A DNA stretch of 64,000 bases. Origin: Patagioenas fasciata. Lineage: Eukaryota; Chordata; Aves; Columbiformes; Columbidae. This document shows, in pieces, positions 45,972 to 57,813 of the stretch. The translations under genes and the position numbers were made by a program. The stretch is from NCBI RefSeq assembly GCF_037038585.1, contig NC_092523.1, positions 191,001 to 255,000 on the forward strand, in the 5' to 3' direction. Position 1 is the first letter of the stretch. Each line of letters starts with the position of its first letter. The notes beneath the pieces are model-generated. The model saw only the letters and a program-made list of their open reading frames with translations. It was not told where the DNA came from and did not search any database.

Positions 45972-46812
45972 GTTTCGCTGCATCGTTCATCCGTTCGAGC
46001 AGAAGCTGACCGTTTCAACTGCAGTCATCATCATAGCCGTCACTTGGATTCTGGCCATCGCAATCACGTGTCCTTCTGCCGTCATGCTGCACGTACAAGA
46101 AGAGAAACATTTCAGGGTGATCCTCGGCTACGGCAATGAAACCCGCCCCGTATACTGGTGCCGAGAGGACTGGCCTGACCCAGGAATGAGAAAGATCTAC
46201 ACAACAGTTCTCTTTGCGAACATCTATCTGGCTCCCCTGTCGCTCACTGTTATCATGTACGCCAGGATAAGCATTGCTCTCTTCAACACTGCGATGCCCA
46301 CGGTGGGAAAGCACAGCCAGGAGCGATGGCACAGCACATCAAAGAAGAAACAAAGAGTAATCAAAATGCTCATTATTGTGGGTTTGCTTTTCACCCTCTC
46401 CTGGCTTCCCTTGTGGACTCTGATGATGCTTTCTGACTATGTCAACCTTTCAGATGTCCAGTTGCAGTTCTTTCACATTTATATCTATCCCTTTGCTCAC
46501 CGGCTGGCCTTTTTCAATAGCAGCGTCAACCCCATCATCTCCGGTTTCTTTAACGAAAACTCTCACCGGGGCTTTCAGGCCGCCTTTCAACTTCAGCTCT
46601 GCTCCCGGGAGGTGGCTCACAGGGACACCTGTTCTCAGCAAGGCCACAGCAATGTCATTTTGTCAGCTGGCAACCCCCAGACACCCCAGGATCAAGCTTC
46701 TCAAAACGCTAAGGAAAAAGGGAAGACAGTTAGGAAAGGAAATTGGGTGAGTAACCAGCAAGATTTGACAATGGAGGCTCTAGAAGAGACCTGCAATGAC
46801 GGGATTAAGTGA
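45972..46812 (+). pseudogene. NPFFR2-like receptor, terminal exon only (copy 1)
   Basis: An 841-nt exon after acceptor atatctttgctgcag encodes 279 residues and a stop at 46810-46812. It matches the C-terminal part of neuropeptide FF receptor 2, a class A GPCR for RFamide peptides: FRCIVHPF at residues 1-8 (just after the DRY/DRF arginine, where this family has its intron), TM4 ~14-38, ECL2 with cysteine 63 in CREDW, TM5 ~75-97, TM6 ~129-153 with SWLPLW, TM7 ~166-193 and a ~85-residue tail. TM1-TM3 and the N-terminus are absent from the whole unit. In TM7 NPxxY reads NPIIS (186-190), so the tyrosine is lost, and residue 177 is Arg in a place where, from memory, NPFFR2 has Trp. The open frame extends 23 codons into the intron. 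No AATAAA follows within the unit. A fragment by amplification is most likely, though a chimeric transcript could still express it. Confidence 0.8.
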
Positions 46813-47814
46813 AACATGCTATGCACCACCAAAACGATGTAAGCCTAGCAGAGTTGGTTTGTTGTGTTGTGAAACTCACGCTCTGTCAGCCCCTTGACAG
46901 TGTTTCTTTTTTGAAGGAGATACGCAGCTTGCCCAGTATCTGAATGTGTGATGTGAGCAGAAAGCCAAATTCATCCTCCTGTGTTAGCAGCTTGAAGAAG
47001 GTGCAACCGCCCTGCAGTCAGTGATGACCCACTCTGCTCCCGAACTGGGCTGGAGCAGAGACGTGGCTAAAACGGGCGAGCGTAGGGAGGAGACTCAGCC
47101 CAGCAGGTACCACACGGAACGTGAAACTCCGGGCAGCGCACCTTCGTTTCAAGGGAGGAACACGCACACAGAGCACAAAGGACGTTACTCTACCTGAGAC
47201 ACACACTGTCCTTAGCAGCTGCACAGCAACGTTGTCTCTGTGATTTGGAGTTCTGGTGGCAAATGATGGAGCTCCGTACGTCGCACCTTTCAAACCTGCA
47301 CACAGAAAGACGCTTCACCCCACAGGTGACACCAGAAACTAGGAAGCCTCCAAAAAGAATTTACAACCCCACATCCAAACCAGTTACACTCACCCCCACA
47401 ACCAATCCTGCTCTACACACATCTCCCTCTCCTTCAGACACCCTTCAACAGCCAGATCCACAGTCATCTCCCAATGGGTCATTCACTGCACTAAACGCAG
47501 CAGGGCGGGGCAGAGGGGGGGGAACTAAAGGAAATTTAAAAAAAACCCTCCCTGACTGTGTTTTTTTCAGTGGCATTTCTTGGCGTTATTTTTGTCGGGC
47601 GTTGGAGGTAAAGGTTTAGCTTCCATTACCTGCTGGGCAGTCGTCACTGCATGCCCAGGTTCACGTACCCCTTGCTTTATGCAAAGCTGCTTCCATCAGC
47701 GACCCAGGAGTCTTCAGCATCCTCCAGCGGCTGGTCCTTTCAATCCGCTCCGCCGGAGCGAACAGCTTCTGCTGTTTCCAAGCAATCGTGGGTCACCGAC
47801 TGCAAAACGGATCC

Positions 47815-48088
47815 ACTGAGGAAAGAAGTCGGATCGACAATGTTAGTGGTAGAAATATTTACATCTTTAAACGTTCTAAGGAGCCACCGAGGGAGGGATG
47901 TCGTTTTTACACAAACGGGGACGGGCACTGACACACAGATACCTGGCTGCGAGCCCTGCGGGGCGAACAGCGCCTCTGCCCCCGGCCGTGCGCTGCAGTA
48001 CCCGAGTTTCGCCACAGGGCGGCAGCACTGAGGCGCGCTGCGGCACGGCATTGGGGCGCCCGGGTGCAGCACCGCGCTTTGCCCACAG
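47815..48088. repeat. 274-bp duplicated segment, 5' member (copy 2)
   Basis: Pairs with 49989-50262 in the same unit; both are exactly 274 bp and nearly identical. The left copy is preceded by unrelated text and followed by aggacggcagcactgag, the right copy directly follows the promoter. Confidence 0.9.
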
Positions 48089-48449
48089 GACGGCAGCACT
48101 GAGACCGCCGCGGCAGCCCGGGCCGAGCGGTTGTGCCGCGTTTCGCGGGAATCCCGCAGAAAAAAACACAAAAAACAAACACAACAAAACAAAAACGCAC
48201 ACAGAGAGCCGCGGCACGAAAGCCACGCGTACAGGACACAGAACCCGCTGGGCCTCACCCCGAGCTCCCACCGAAGCGGCGCCCCACTCGCCACACCACC
48301 AAGCCTGCAACCGCACCTTAGCTCTGGTTTTATGCATCCCCCCCCCCAGCGGAAAAAACCCTCCTATCTTGCATTGCTCTTTGGCATTGCAATTGCACAG
48401 GTGTGAACTCATCAAAGTAAAGCAGCCATCTCACAGACACACACTCAGA

Positions 48450-48672
48450 ACTCGACTAGGCTGGGGTTTTTCTTTGTGTTACACAAACGGACTCTCACTC
48501 CTCTAAGGAAACAAATTCATTCTTAAGCATAGCCTCTCCCTGGGGGAAAAAAATGCCCACTCCGAGCTCCCAAACACTAGGGAGCTGTGGGGAAACCAGT
48601 GAAAGCCAAAACCAACAGCAGCAACGTCAAGTGGAATTTGGCTTAAATTCTGATCATGCACTTAAAAGCCTC
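48450..48672. repeat. Block shared with the 2.28 kb array (copy 2)
   Basis: Strongly similar to 1190-1395 of monomer 1: both run through acacaaacgg, aagcatagcctctcc, gaaaccagtgaaagccaa, cagcagcaacgtcaagtgg and gcacttaaaagcctc. Divergence is about one base in eight by eye. It is the only part of array 2 found in array 1. Confidence 0.88.
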
Positions 48673-49188
48673 TCTCTGTCCTACCAATGGCTGGTCATTC
48701 TTTGGAAGGACAAACTTTCTTACCTGAACATCCTAAATTGAAGACTCCACGGAACAGAACGGAGATTGAGCCACAGGACAACGGTGCCATTGATTTACAC
48801 TAATGGGGAAAAAAACACCCTAGAAGTCAACCCCAAATTTACTTATTACTTCCCATCACATTTCATCCCTTACATTTCAACTGGCAGCAAGGTGTTCAAA
48901 AATTAACTATGCCCATGCCACTTACCACTTAGATTAAACTCTACATATAAATCTTAAAGGCTATTTCCAGCGTGCCCATAAATTCATGTGAACAAAGACA
49001 AGGGCAACGCTCGACCCTAAGGAGGGAAAGAGGCGGCTGTTCCTCTATGGCAGATCAAACTTCCTTCTTTTACCTGCAACACGTGGAACTGCCGCGGGAC
49101 CCGTTCGCCAACGGGGTTTGCGTTCTTAACTAAAACTGGTCGCCAGCTTCTCCGCAGAGGCACTGAATTTGCCTCTTCTGTTTTTTTG

Positions 49189-49235
49189 TTTTTTTTTTTT
49201 TTTTTCCTCCACGTGGGGAAAAAAAAAAAAAAAAA
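49189..49235. other. T17/A17 inverted repeat around an E-box (copy 2)
   Basis: Seventeen T (49189-49205), cctccacgtgggg, seventeen A (49219-49235). The centre CCACGTGG is a palindrome containing the E-box CACGTG. The strand could fold into a long hairpin, or a transcript across it into a stem. Confidence 0.85.
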
Positions 49236-49619
49236 CACACAAAAAACACACACAAAAAAAAGACAAAGGAATGATCTCTTCCAGGCCGTTTCTCTAAACC
49301 GTCAAGTCATTAGAAAATTGCACATGTCTTCTCCAAGCAGAATGAGCCTGTGATTCCATACAAAAGGAGGGCAAGGAGCAGGTCAGCTTGTCAGAGACAG
49401 ATAGGGACAGGGAGCAAGACAAGGTGACACAGAGAGAGGGAGAGAGAGGCAAAAGGGACGGAGAGGCAGGGCAAGGGGAAGGAGAGGCCAAAATGAGCGC
49501 TCCTCAGCCTCCCCTCCCTCGCCTCGACCCCCGTTTCCCCCTTAACTCCCGGTGCCCGCCCCGAGACACCACGGACGCGCTTGCCAGGGAGGCAGCTGTT
49601 CAAACGGGATTGAGTCGGT

Positions 49620-49990
49620 GCGCTCTGATTGGCTGCTTTTCACCCCAGCGCGCCGTCCTCCTATTGGATGCTCCTTCCCGCGCTCCGCGCCCAGGTGCCC
49701 GCCTCAGGGTCGGACCTGACTGCGGACTGCGCAATTTGGGCATGCGCAATACTGAGGCCTCAACGCCCGCCCCTCTGGCAATCTGATTGGCTGCCTGCGC
49801 ACATCAATTGCCATTCTCCCCGCCTATCAGCGCTCCGCCCCTCCAGCCCTCCCGAGCGATCTGATTGGCCCGCTCTGCATCCTCACTCGCCTTCTCGCCA
49901 CCCTGCCGGGACCCCCACGCCCTTTGCCCGCGCGGCTTCCAACAGCCGCCTTTAAAAGGAAACAACAAACCGCGCTCCTTTGCTTTACAC
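49620..49990 (+). promoter_or_regulatory. CpG promoter with NF-Y and NRF1 motifs (copy 2)
   Basis: CTGATTGG boxes lie at 49625, 49783 and 49861, a further ATTGG at 49663, and an NRF1-type gcatgcgcaa at 49740-49749. GC-box-like ctccgcccctcc (near 49830) and a TATA-like tttaaaagg (49951-49959) follow. CpG density is high. Plus-strand initiation near 49985 would read into the 274-bp segment and, ~4.5 kb later, the receptor exon at 54550. NF-Y and NRF1 typically drive broadly expressed genes. The direction is inferred from the TATA-like element only; minus-strand or bidirectional use is possible. Confidence 0.55.
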
Positions 49991-50262
49991 TGAGGAAAGA
50001 AGCCGGATCGACAATGTTAGTGGTAGCAATATTTACATCTTTAAACGTTCTAAGGAGCCACCGAGGGAGGGATGTCGTTTTTACACAAATGGGGACGGGC
50101 ACTGACACACAGATACCTGGCCGCGAGCCCTGCGGGGCGAACACCGCCTCTGCCCCCGGCCGTGCGCTGCAGTACCCGAGTTTCGCCACAGGGCGGCAGC
50201 ACTGAGGCGCGCTGCGGCACGGCATTGGGGCGCCCGGGTGCAGCACCGCGCTTTGCGCACAG
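49989..50262. repeat. 274-bp duplicated segment, 3' member (copy 2)
   Basis: Starts 29 bp after the TATA-like tttaaaagg at 49951-49959, so it would form the first transcribed sequence if the promoter is used. Counterpart of 47815-48088. Confidence 0.9.
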
Positions 50263-50999
50263 CCTTTCCTTCCTTGTCCAATTTATACTATGGCCTCTGC
50301 TCACAAGATTTCATCAAGGTTGCTCTATTCACATTATCACCAGGTGGTTCCTCAATCTCTTTCCTGTGAGCTAAAATACACCCGAACGGGCTCTTTTTCA
50401 GAATACCGCTACTACGCCGTCCTCCCATTACGCGTCACACGGAACGACACGGCTCATCTTGTAACAAATACGAGCAAATAACTATTAACACCTACAGCAG
50501 TACTCCACAGATAATACTCAAACCTACCCACGACACACCGCCCTCACAAGTTGTACTCCAAGTTTATCCCACCGTCTCCAAAACAAAACAATTCCGGTAC
50601 CCAGCTCAAATCTCTCTAACACTCAGCACCGCAATTAGGACACTCTGCAACACAGATGGCTCCACAACGCTCACACTCCTCGCAAGTTAAAGCCACAGCA
50701 GCTCCTGCTGTAGTTTTCGGTGTTCAAGTGCATAGTCAGAACCAAGGCACATCCAAGAATTAAACCGAACTACGGTACTCTTCACAGCTACATACAGAGC
50801 CAGCTTTGCACCACAACGGAGCACGGGAACAACCAACACCAAAAGCTGGCCGCACAAACAACTCCACAGCAACTACTGTATACCTCTAAGGTGCTCGCAA
50901 CCCCGTCCACGCTATCCTGCCGAAATTCCGTACCACGACTTACGGACAGTTCGCGAGCACGTGACCGGTCCCAAATTTCAGAGAAGAAAGACTTCTCAC

Positions 51000-51139
51000 C
51001 AGAGGTCCTCGTCCGTCCCCGCGGCGATCCGACCGAGACGAGGAGTCTCTCCAGAGACATCCCCGGGGTGCGCCAAGAGAGTCCTCGGCTCCACGGGCCC
51101 TGCGGCCGGACAGAGCGGGTCCTCCGGCTGGCTCACCGC
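51000..51139 (-). other. Candidate minus-strand exon 2 (copy 2)
   Basis: Copy of 42422-42561 with identical splice sites. Confidence 0.35.
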
Positions 51140-52264
51140 CTGAAACGGGGAAAGAAACGGGACGGCAGAGTCAGCAGCACTGCTGAGCCACGTTCTTTAT
51201 TTCATTTGACGATGTTAGTTATAATTGTTTAGTTTCTCGCTGACAATACATCTGTTAATTATTAGTCAAATATAAACTAAGCTCTCAGCTTCTAAACAAC
51301 GTGTTACTTAATCTTCCATCTCCCTCTTGTCGTGCAGAAGGATCTAAAAGGTGAAAAATATCCCCTCATCGTGCAGGCGGTCAGAAAGCATTTACCTCAT
51401 GTCAACTGGTTAATGACGGGTACACCTTCTATAACTTCATCGCAGTATACGTTAACTTGGCAGCTTCTCTTCAAAAGCGAGAAGAGAAAAAAGGGACAGG
51501 GCTCTGAAAAAACAAGGCAGAGATCAAAGCAGCGGCGGGGACAGAGGAAAAGAGGCCGGAAGAGCACCAGGAACAGGGCACAGAAAGAAACAAATCGGCG
51601 CGGCGGCAGCGGCGCGGAGACGGAGGAAAAAAACCCGGCACGGTCAACGGGACAGAGAGGAACGCGACCACGGGCAGGGAGCGGGACACGGGGACACGGC
51701 GAGGAACCACGGGACGCGGAGAGATACCAAAAAGTCGGCAAAAAAGACTCTCTAACGCTGTTCTGAAAGCGTTAAACGGCGGGCAATTTCAATACAGCGC
51801 ACCGCACGCTCAGAGGATGGCCCCTGTATTTGAGCGTACGTGTGATTCACGCTTCTTGGTATTCTCTACATACACCTATTGCATATTCATTTGCTTCTAC
51901 CGCTTAGTTAGTGCATTAAACAGAAGTTCTTTCCATAACCCCACCCTTCGCTGGCAGTCCATCTCTGGTATGCCAGTGTCCATCAAGGGTCTCCAGGGGT
52001 CCCCGGTGCCCCTGCAGCCCGGTGCCCCCTGCCCCGGTGTCGGCTCCTCGACCTCATGTCTTGAGCACGCCCGCTGTCATTTTGTGCTGCTACTCAAGTA
52101 GCTCCTTCTCCATTTAGTGGAACGTCCCGTTTTCCCAGCCTGCGAGCCAAGGACATCCCGCTTTGCCCCACCTCCAGTCCCTACAGAGCTAGTGTTTCTC
52201 TGTTAGGTTTCTGTTCCGTTAGGCCTGGTCTTGCTGCCTTATGCCAAGGGCTTTCTAAAAGATT

Positions 52265-52678
52265 TTTGTTCCTCCTATCAACGGGAAGCAAGAGAGAGGG
52301 CAACAGGCAAAAACGATGGCAGAGCGAGAGACCGCGGGGAACACAGGGGCTTGGAGGAAGAAAGAGAGGAATGAGGAGCCCCGCGGAGAGACGGAGGACA
52401 GGAAAAAAGAAAATAAAAAGAGAGAAAAAAAACGGGGCGGGGGGCAGCACAAAGGCTCAGAACGTGAACGAGGACGGGAACAGCGCCGTACGGAATGAAG
52501 AAAGCCGGCAACGCCGAGCACGACAAAGGCACAGAGAGAGAGACGGCGAAGGGAGGGAGGAAGGAAGGAGACAGAGCAGCACATACAGACACAGAGAGGA
52601 AACTAATGGCAGGGAAAAGAACGGGCCAGAGAAAGCGTGGGGAAAAAGGAGACGGAGGGGCAGGGAGGCACCAGGACA
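52265..52678. repeat. Purine-rich tract (copy 2)
   Basis: Copy of 43687-44100. Confidence 0.75.
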
Positions 52679-52717
52679 CACAAGCCGGGGACGAGGCCCC
52701 GAGGGCCGGGGACTCAC

Positions 52718-52829
52718 AGCGGCTCTCGCTTTCGGTGGCTGCCAGGAGGCTTCTAACAGCTCAGACGCTCCCGTCTCCTTCTCTCCTCCCTTCCTCTCCG
52801 GTAACTCGGGGCGCTCGGCCGTCCTCAGC
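52718..52829 (-). other. Candidate minus-strand exon 1 (copy 2)
   Basis: Copy of 44140-44251 with intact splice sites and frame. Confidence 0.35.
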
Positions 52830-54549
52830 CTAGGAGAACACGGTGGGGTGTCAGGGCTCCTACGAGACGAGGCTTCGGGGACATGGAGCCTCGCTGGCTC
52901 GCTCGCCAGGCAGCCGTCCCGCTCCAGGATACGCGCACGGACCCCGCCGCGCACGTTGGCCCCCGGCCCGCCGCACGCCGCGCAGAGGGAGCCTTCGCCA
53001 CCCGGAGAGAGGGGCTCGCTCTCTCGCCTGCCGCAGGAAGCGGACGTCGGGCCCACAGCCCCGCATTGCTTCAGGATCCTTCCAGATCTACAGATTTTGA
53101 CATATTTACAATTACACAGGTTTAGACGGAGATATCTATTTGCACTTATTAAAAAAATACGTACACGGGTATGAGTGAATACATAGAGATGATATTTAAT
53201 ATCCGTTTAGATTATGTAACGCACAGTCATTACAGGTAGCTCTACCCACTCACACTTTTCTCTATTTTAAATTGCTTTCTATATAATTTTTTCTCATTTT
53301 CGAGTCCTTCATTTTTTAATTTACGTATAGACAAGATATTGGTATTTTTAAAACCATCAACAGGAATTTTTTACATTCGAAAAATCCTTTATATAATAGA
53401 GTAGAAAAGGGCGTTGATATAAAAGCATTTGATATACACGTGAATGCCATCCTGCAATATATAAATACCAAGGACAGATTTCTCTGTTTGCAATTCCCAC
53501 ACTCGTGTTTACAGGTCGAACACGTGTTCTCCTCCCCCGGGAATTTTCAGGCACGTTTGGACTGTGACCCCCTCTTTTCAGGGGGACTCCCTTTTGACCC
53601 CCGCGTCCCCCACCCGCATCGCCGGCCCCTGCTCACGCTGGGGCGCCACAAGCGACACCGTCACGCGACACGAGGGAAACGGCCCCGACAGGCAGCTCAT
53701 TGTGTCATTTACTCTCATTGTGTCATTTACACGTGCACGTACCACAACCCCCAAAAAGCGGGGGGGGGCTCCCCTAGGAAAACAAAGCGGGGGCAGCGCC
53801 CCAAACAGCCGCAGCCCCCGGCCCACAGGCCGGCAGCCGCCCCCCGGCACGGGAATGCTCCTGGCCAACCTGAGAAGGGAGCTGCTGTGAGTGCCACCCA
53901 ATAGCCATACCCCTCTTTTCTAGGCAGCTTGGAGAACCCTATTTGCCAGTGTTGTCCTGGGACGTTTCCCTCGTCCAATTGTTCTTATTTATACCCTGTA
54001 TACAGTATTAAGATGATGGTTTTCTAGACACATTTCACATTGCTGGGTCACTCCTTCGCAAACAGTTTATAAATTCACTCTTACCTTTTCACCTAATCTT
54101 AATAGAGCGCATCAGCTCCTTGCGCTGCGAGGTACCACTGCTCTCCCGTCACCAGTGACAGCTTCTTTGGACCCTAATTCTAATTCGGCTATAAATCTCC
54201 TATTAATTTCTTATCCTCTTTGTTGCGGTTTCCTGATGTTGGCTGGAGGAGACAGCCACCTGGGATCAGAGGTGTGGCTTTTGTATCGGTCTCTGTCCTT
54301 TCGGTGGCTGGTTTCACACTGGCATCTGCTAACTTATTTCCAGTTTCCTGATCAGTGTTTCCCTTCTGAGGCCCTTTGCAACGCACGATGGTAACTTTTC
54401 CAGCAACAGCACAGCTTCCAACAACTGGAGTATCATGTTTAATCTGTTTCAAAAGCATGCAATTGAAGAAGTGAACGTATGCTTGCCTGTTTGAGTGAGC
54501 GTTCCTTAATCAGCTTCTCTACGTATGTCGCCGGATATCTTTGCTGCAG

Positions 54550-55390
54550 GTTTCGCTGCATCGTTCATCCGTTCGAGCAGAAGCTGACCGTTTCAACTGC
54601 AGTCATCATCATAGCCGTCACTTGGATTCTGGCCATCGCAATCACGTGTCCTTCTGCCGTCATGCTGCACGTACAAGAAGAGAAACATTTCAGGGTGATC
54701 CTCGGCTACGGCAACGAAACCCGCCCCGTATACTGGTGCCGAGAGGACTGGCCTGACCCAGGAATGAGAAAGATCTACACAACAGTTCTCTTTGCGAACA
54801 TCTATCTGGCTCCCCTGTCGCTCACTGTTATCATGTACGCCAGGATAAGCATTGCTCTCTTCAACACTGCGATGCCCACGGTGGGAAAGCACAGCCAGGA
54901 GCGATGGCACAGCACGTCAAAGAAGAAACAAAGAGTAATCAAAATGCTCATTATTGTGGGTTTGCTTTTCACCCTCTCCTGGCTTCCCTTGTGGACTCTG
55001 ATGATGCTTTCTGACTATGTCAACCTTTCAGATGTCCAGTTGCAGTTCTTTCACATTTATATCTATCCCTTTGCTCACCGGCTGGCCTTTTTCAATAGCA
55101 GCGTCAACCCCATCATCTCCGGTTTCTTTAACGAAAACTCTCACCGGGGCTTTCAGGCCGCCTTTCAACTTCAGCTCTGCTCCCGGGAGGTGGCTCACAG
55201 GGACACCTGTTCTCAGCAAGGCCACAGCAATGTCATTTTGTCAGCTGGCAACCCCCAGACACCCCAGGATCAAGCTTCTCAAAACGCTAAGGAAAAAGGG
55301 AAGACAGTTAGGAAAGGAAATTGGGTGAGTAACCAGCAAGATTTGACAATGGAGGCTCTAGAAGAGACCTGCAATGACGGGATTAAGTGA
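54550..55390 (+). pseudogene. NPFFR2-like receptor, terminal exon only (copy 2)
   Basis: Same structure as the copy at 45972-46812, with two substitutions seen by eye (54714, Asn codon; 54916, Thr codon), both synonymous. It lies ~4.5 kb downstream of the promoter at 49620-49990. Confidence 0.8.
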
Positions 55391-56392
55391 AACATGCTAT
55401 GCACCACCAAAACGATGTAAGCCTAGCAGAGTTGGTTTGTTGTGTTGTGAAACTCACGCTCTGTCAGCCCCTTGACAGTGTTTCTTTTTTGAAGGAGATA
55501 CGCAGCTTGCCCAGTATCTGAATGTGTGATGTGAGCAGAAAGCCAAATTCATCCTCCTGTGTTAGCAGCTTGAAGAAGGTGCAACCGCCCTGCAGTCAGT
55601 GATGACCCACTCTGCTCCCGAACTGGGCTGGAGCAGAGACGTGGCTAAAACGGGCGAGCGTAGGGAGGAGACTCAGCCCAGCAGGTACCACACGGAACGT
55701 GAAACTCCGGGCAGCGCACCTTCGTTTCAAGGGAGGAACACGCACACAGAGCACAAAGGACGTTACTCTACCTGAGACACACACTGTCCTTAGCAGCTGC
55801 ACAGCAACGTTGTCTCTGTGATTTGGAGTTCTGGTGGCAAATGATGGAGCTCCGTACGTCGCACCTTTCAAACCTGCACACAGAAAGACGCTTCACCCCA
55901 CAGGTGACACCAGAAACTAGGAAGCCTCCAAAAAGAATTTACAACCCCACATCCAAACCAGTTACACTCACCCCCACAACCAATCCTGCTCTACACACAT
56001 CTCCCTCTCCTTCAGACACCCTTCAACAGCCAGATCCACAGTCATCTCCCAATGGGTCATTCACTGCACTAAACGCAGCAGGGCGGGGCAGAGGGGGGGG
56101 AACTAAAGGAAATTTAAAAAAAACCCTCCCTGACTGTGTTTTTTTCAGTGGCATTTCTTGGCGTTATTTTTGTCGGGCGTTGGAGGTAAAGGTTTAGCTT
56201 CCATTACCTGCTGGGCAGTCGTCACTGCATGCCCAGGTTCACGTACCCCTTGCTTTATGCAAAGCTGCTTCCATCAGCGACCCAGGAGTCTTCAGCATCC
56301 TCCAGCGGCTGGTCCTTTCAATCCGCTCCGCCGGAGCGAACAGCTTCTGCTGTTTCCAAGCAATCGTGGGTCACCGACTGCAAAACGGATCC

Positions 56393-56666
56393 ACTGAGGA
56401 AAGAAGTCGGATCGACAATGTTAGTGGTAGAAATATTTACATCTTTAAACGTTCTAAGGAGCCACCGAGGGAGGGATGTCGTTTTTACACAAACGGGGAC
56501 GGGCACTGACACACAGATACCTGGCTGCGAGCCCTGCGGGGCGAACAGCGCCTCTGCCCCCGGCCGTGCGCTGCAGTACCCGAGTTTCGCCACAGGGCGG
56601 CAGCACTGAGGCGCGCTGCGGCACGGCATTGGGGCGCCCGGGTGCAGCACCGCGCTTTGCCCACAG
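56393..56666. repeat. 274-bp duplicated segment, 5' member (copy 3)
   Basis: Same as 47815-48088, offset 8578 bp. Confidence 0.9.
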
Positions 56667-57027
56667 GACGGCAGCACTGAGACCGCCGCGGCAGCCCGGG
56701 CCGAGCGGTTGTGCCGCGTTTCGCGGGAATCCCGCAGAAAAAAACACAAAAAACAAACACAACAAAACAAAAACGCACACAGAGAGCCGCGGCACGAAAG
56801 CCACGCGTACAGGACACAGAACCCGCTGGGCCTCACCCCGAGCTCCCACCGAAGCGGCGCCCCACTCGCCACACCACCAAGCCTGCAACCGCACCTTAGC
56901 TCTGGTTTTATGCATCCCCCCCCCCAGCGGAAAAAACCCTCCTATCTTGCATTGCTCTTTGGCATTGCAATTGCACAGGTGTGAACTCATCAAAGTAAAG
57001 CAGCCATCTCACAGACACACACTCAGA

Positions 57028-57250
57028 ACTCGACTAGGCTGGGGTTTTTCTTTGTGTTACACAAACGGACTCTCACTCCTCTAAGGAAACAAATTCATTC
57101 TTAAGCATAGCCTCTCCCTGGGGGAAAAAAATGCCCACTCCGAGCTCCCAAACACTAGGGAGCTGTGGGGAAACCAGTGAAAGCCAAAACCAACAGCAGC
57201 AACGTCAAGTGGAATTTGGCTTAAATTCTGATCATGCACTTAAAAGCCTC
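57028..57250. repeat. Block shared with the 2.28 kb array (copy 3)
   Basis: Copy of 48450-48672 at +8578 bp. Confidence 0.88.
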
Positions 57251-57766
57251 TCTCTGTCCTACCAATGGCTGGTCATTCTTTGGAAGGACAAACTTTCTTA
57301 CCTGAACATCCTAAATTGAAGACTCCACGGAACAGAACGGAGATTGAGCCACAGGACAACGGTGCCATTGATTTACACTAATGGGGAAAAAAACACCCTA
57401 GAAGTCAACCCCAAATTTACTTATTACTTCCCATCACATTTCATCCCTTACATTTCAACTGGCAGCAAGGTGTTCAAAAATTAACTATGCCCATGCCACT
57501 TACCACTTAGATTAAACTCTACATATAAATCTTAAAGGCTATTTCCAGCGTGCCCATAAATTCATGTGAACAAAGACAAGGGCAACGCTCGACCCTAAGG
57601 AGGGAAAGAGGCGGCTGTTCCTCTATGGCAGATCAAACTTCCTTCTTTTACCTGCAACACGTGGAACTGCCGCGGGACCCGTTCGCCAACGGGGTTTGCG
57701 TTCTTAACTAAAACTGGTCGCCAGCTTCTCCGCAGAGGCACTGAATTTGCCTCTTCTGTTTTTTTG

Positions 57767-57813
57767 TTTTTTTTTTTTTTTTTCCTCCACGTGGGGAAAA
57801 AAAAAAAAAAAAA
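57767..57813. other. T17/A17 inverted repeat around an E-box (copy 3)
   Basis: Copy of 49189-49235 at +8578 bp with the same tract lengths. Confidence 0.85.

Larger units (their letters stand above)
40333..47077. repeat. Array 2, copy 1 (internally deleted)
   Basis: Lacks 1819 bp (copy 2 positions 48397-50215) through a junction at 41646-41648 where TGC is shared by both sides, plus an 11-nt indel near 41741. The missing part holds the NF-Y/NRF1 promoter, the A/T hairpin and the block shared with array 1. Confidence 0.95.
47078..55655. repeat. Array 2, copy 2 (complete, 8578 bp)
   Basis: The only complete unit in the window. Order: unit head, 274-bp segment copy 1, block shared with array 1, A/T hairpin, promoter, 274-bp segment copy 2, minus-strand exon candidates, purine tracts, AT-rich part, receptor exon. 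Confidence 0.97.

Noticed and set aside
45901..46812. 303-residue complete receptor starting at the ATG at 45901
   Set aside because: The first 23 codons are intron sequence before a strong acceptor, and TM1-TM3 are missing; this is a terminal exon, not a full gene.
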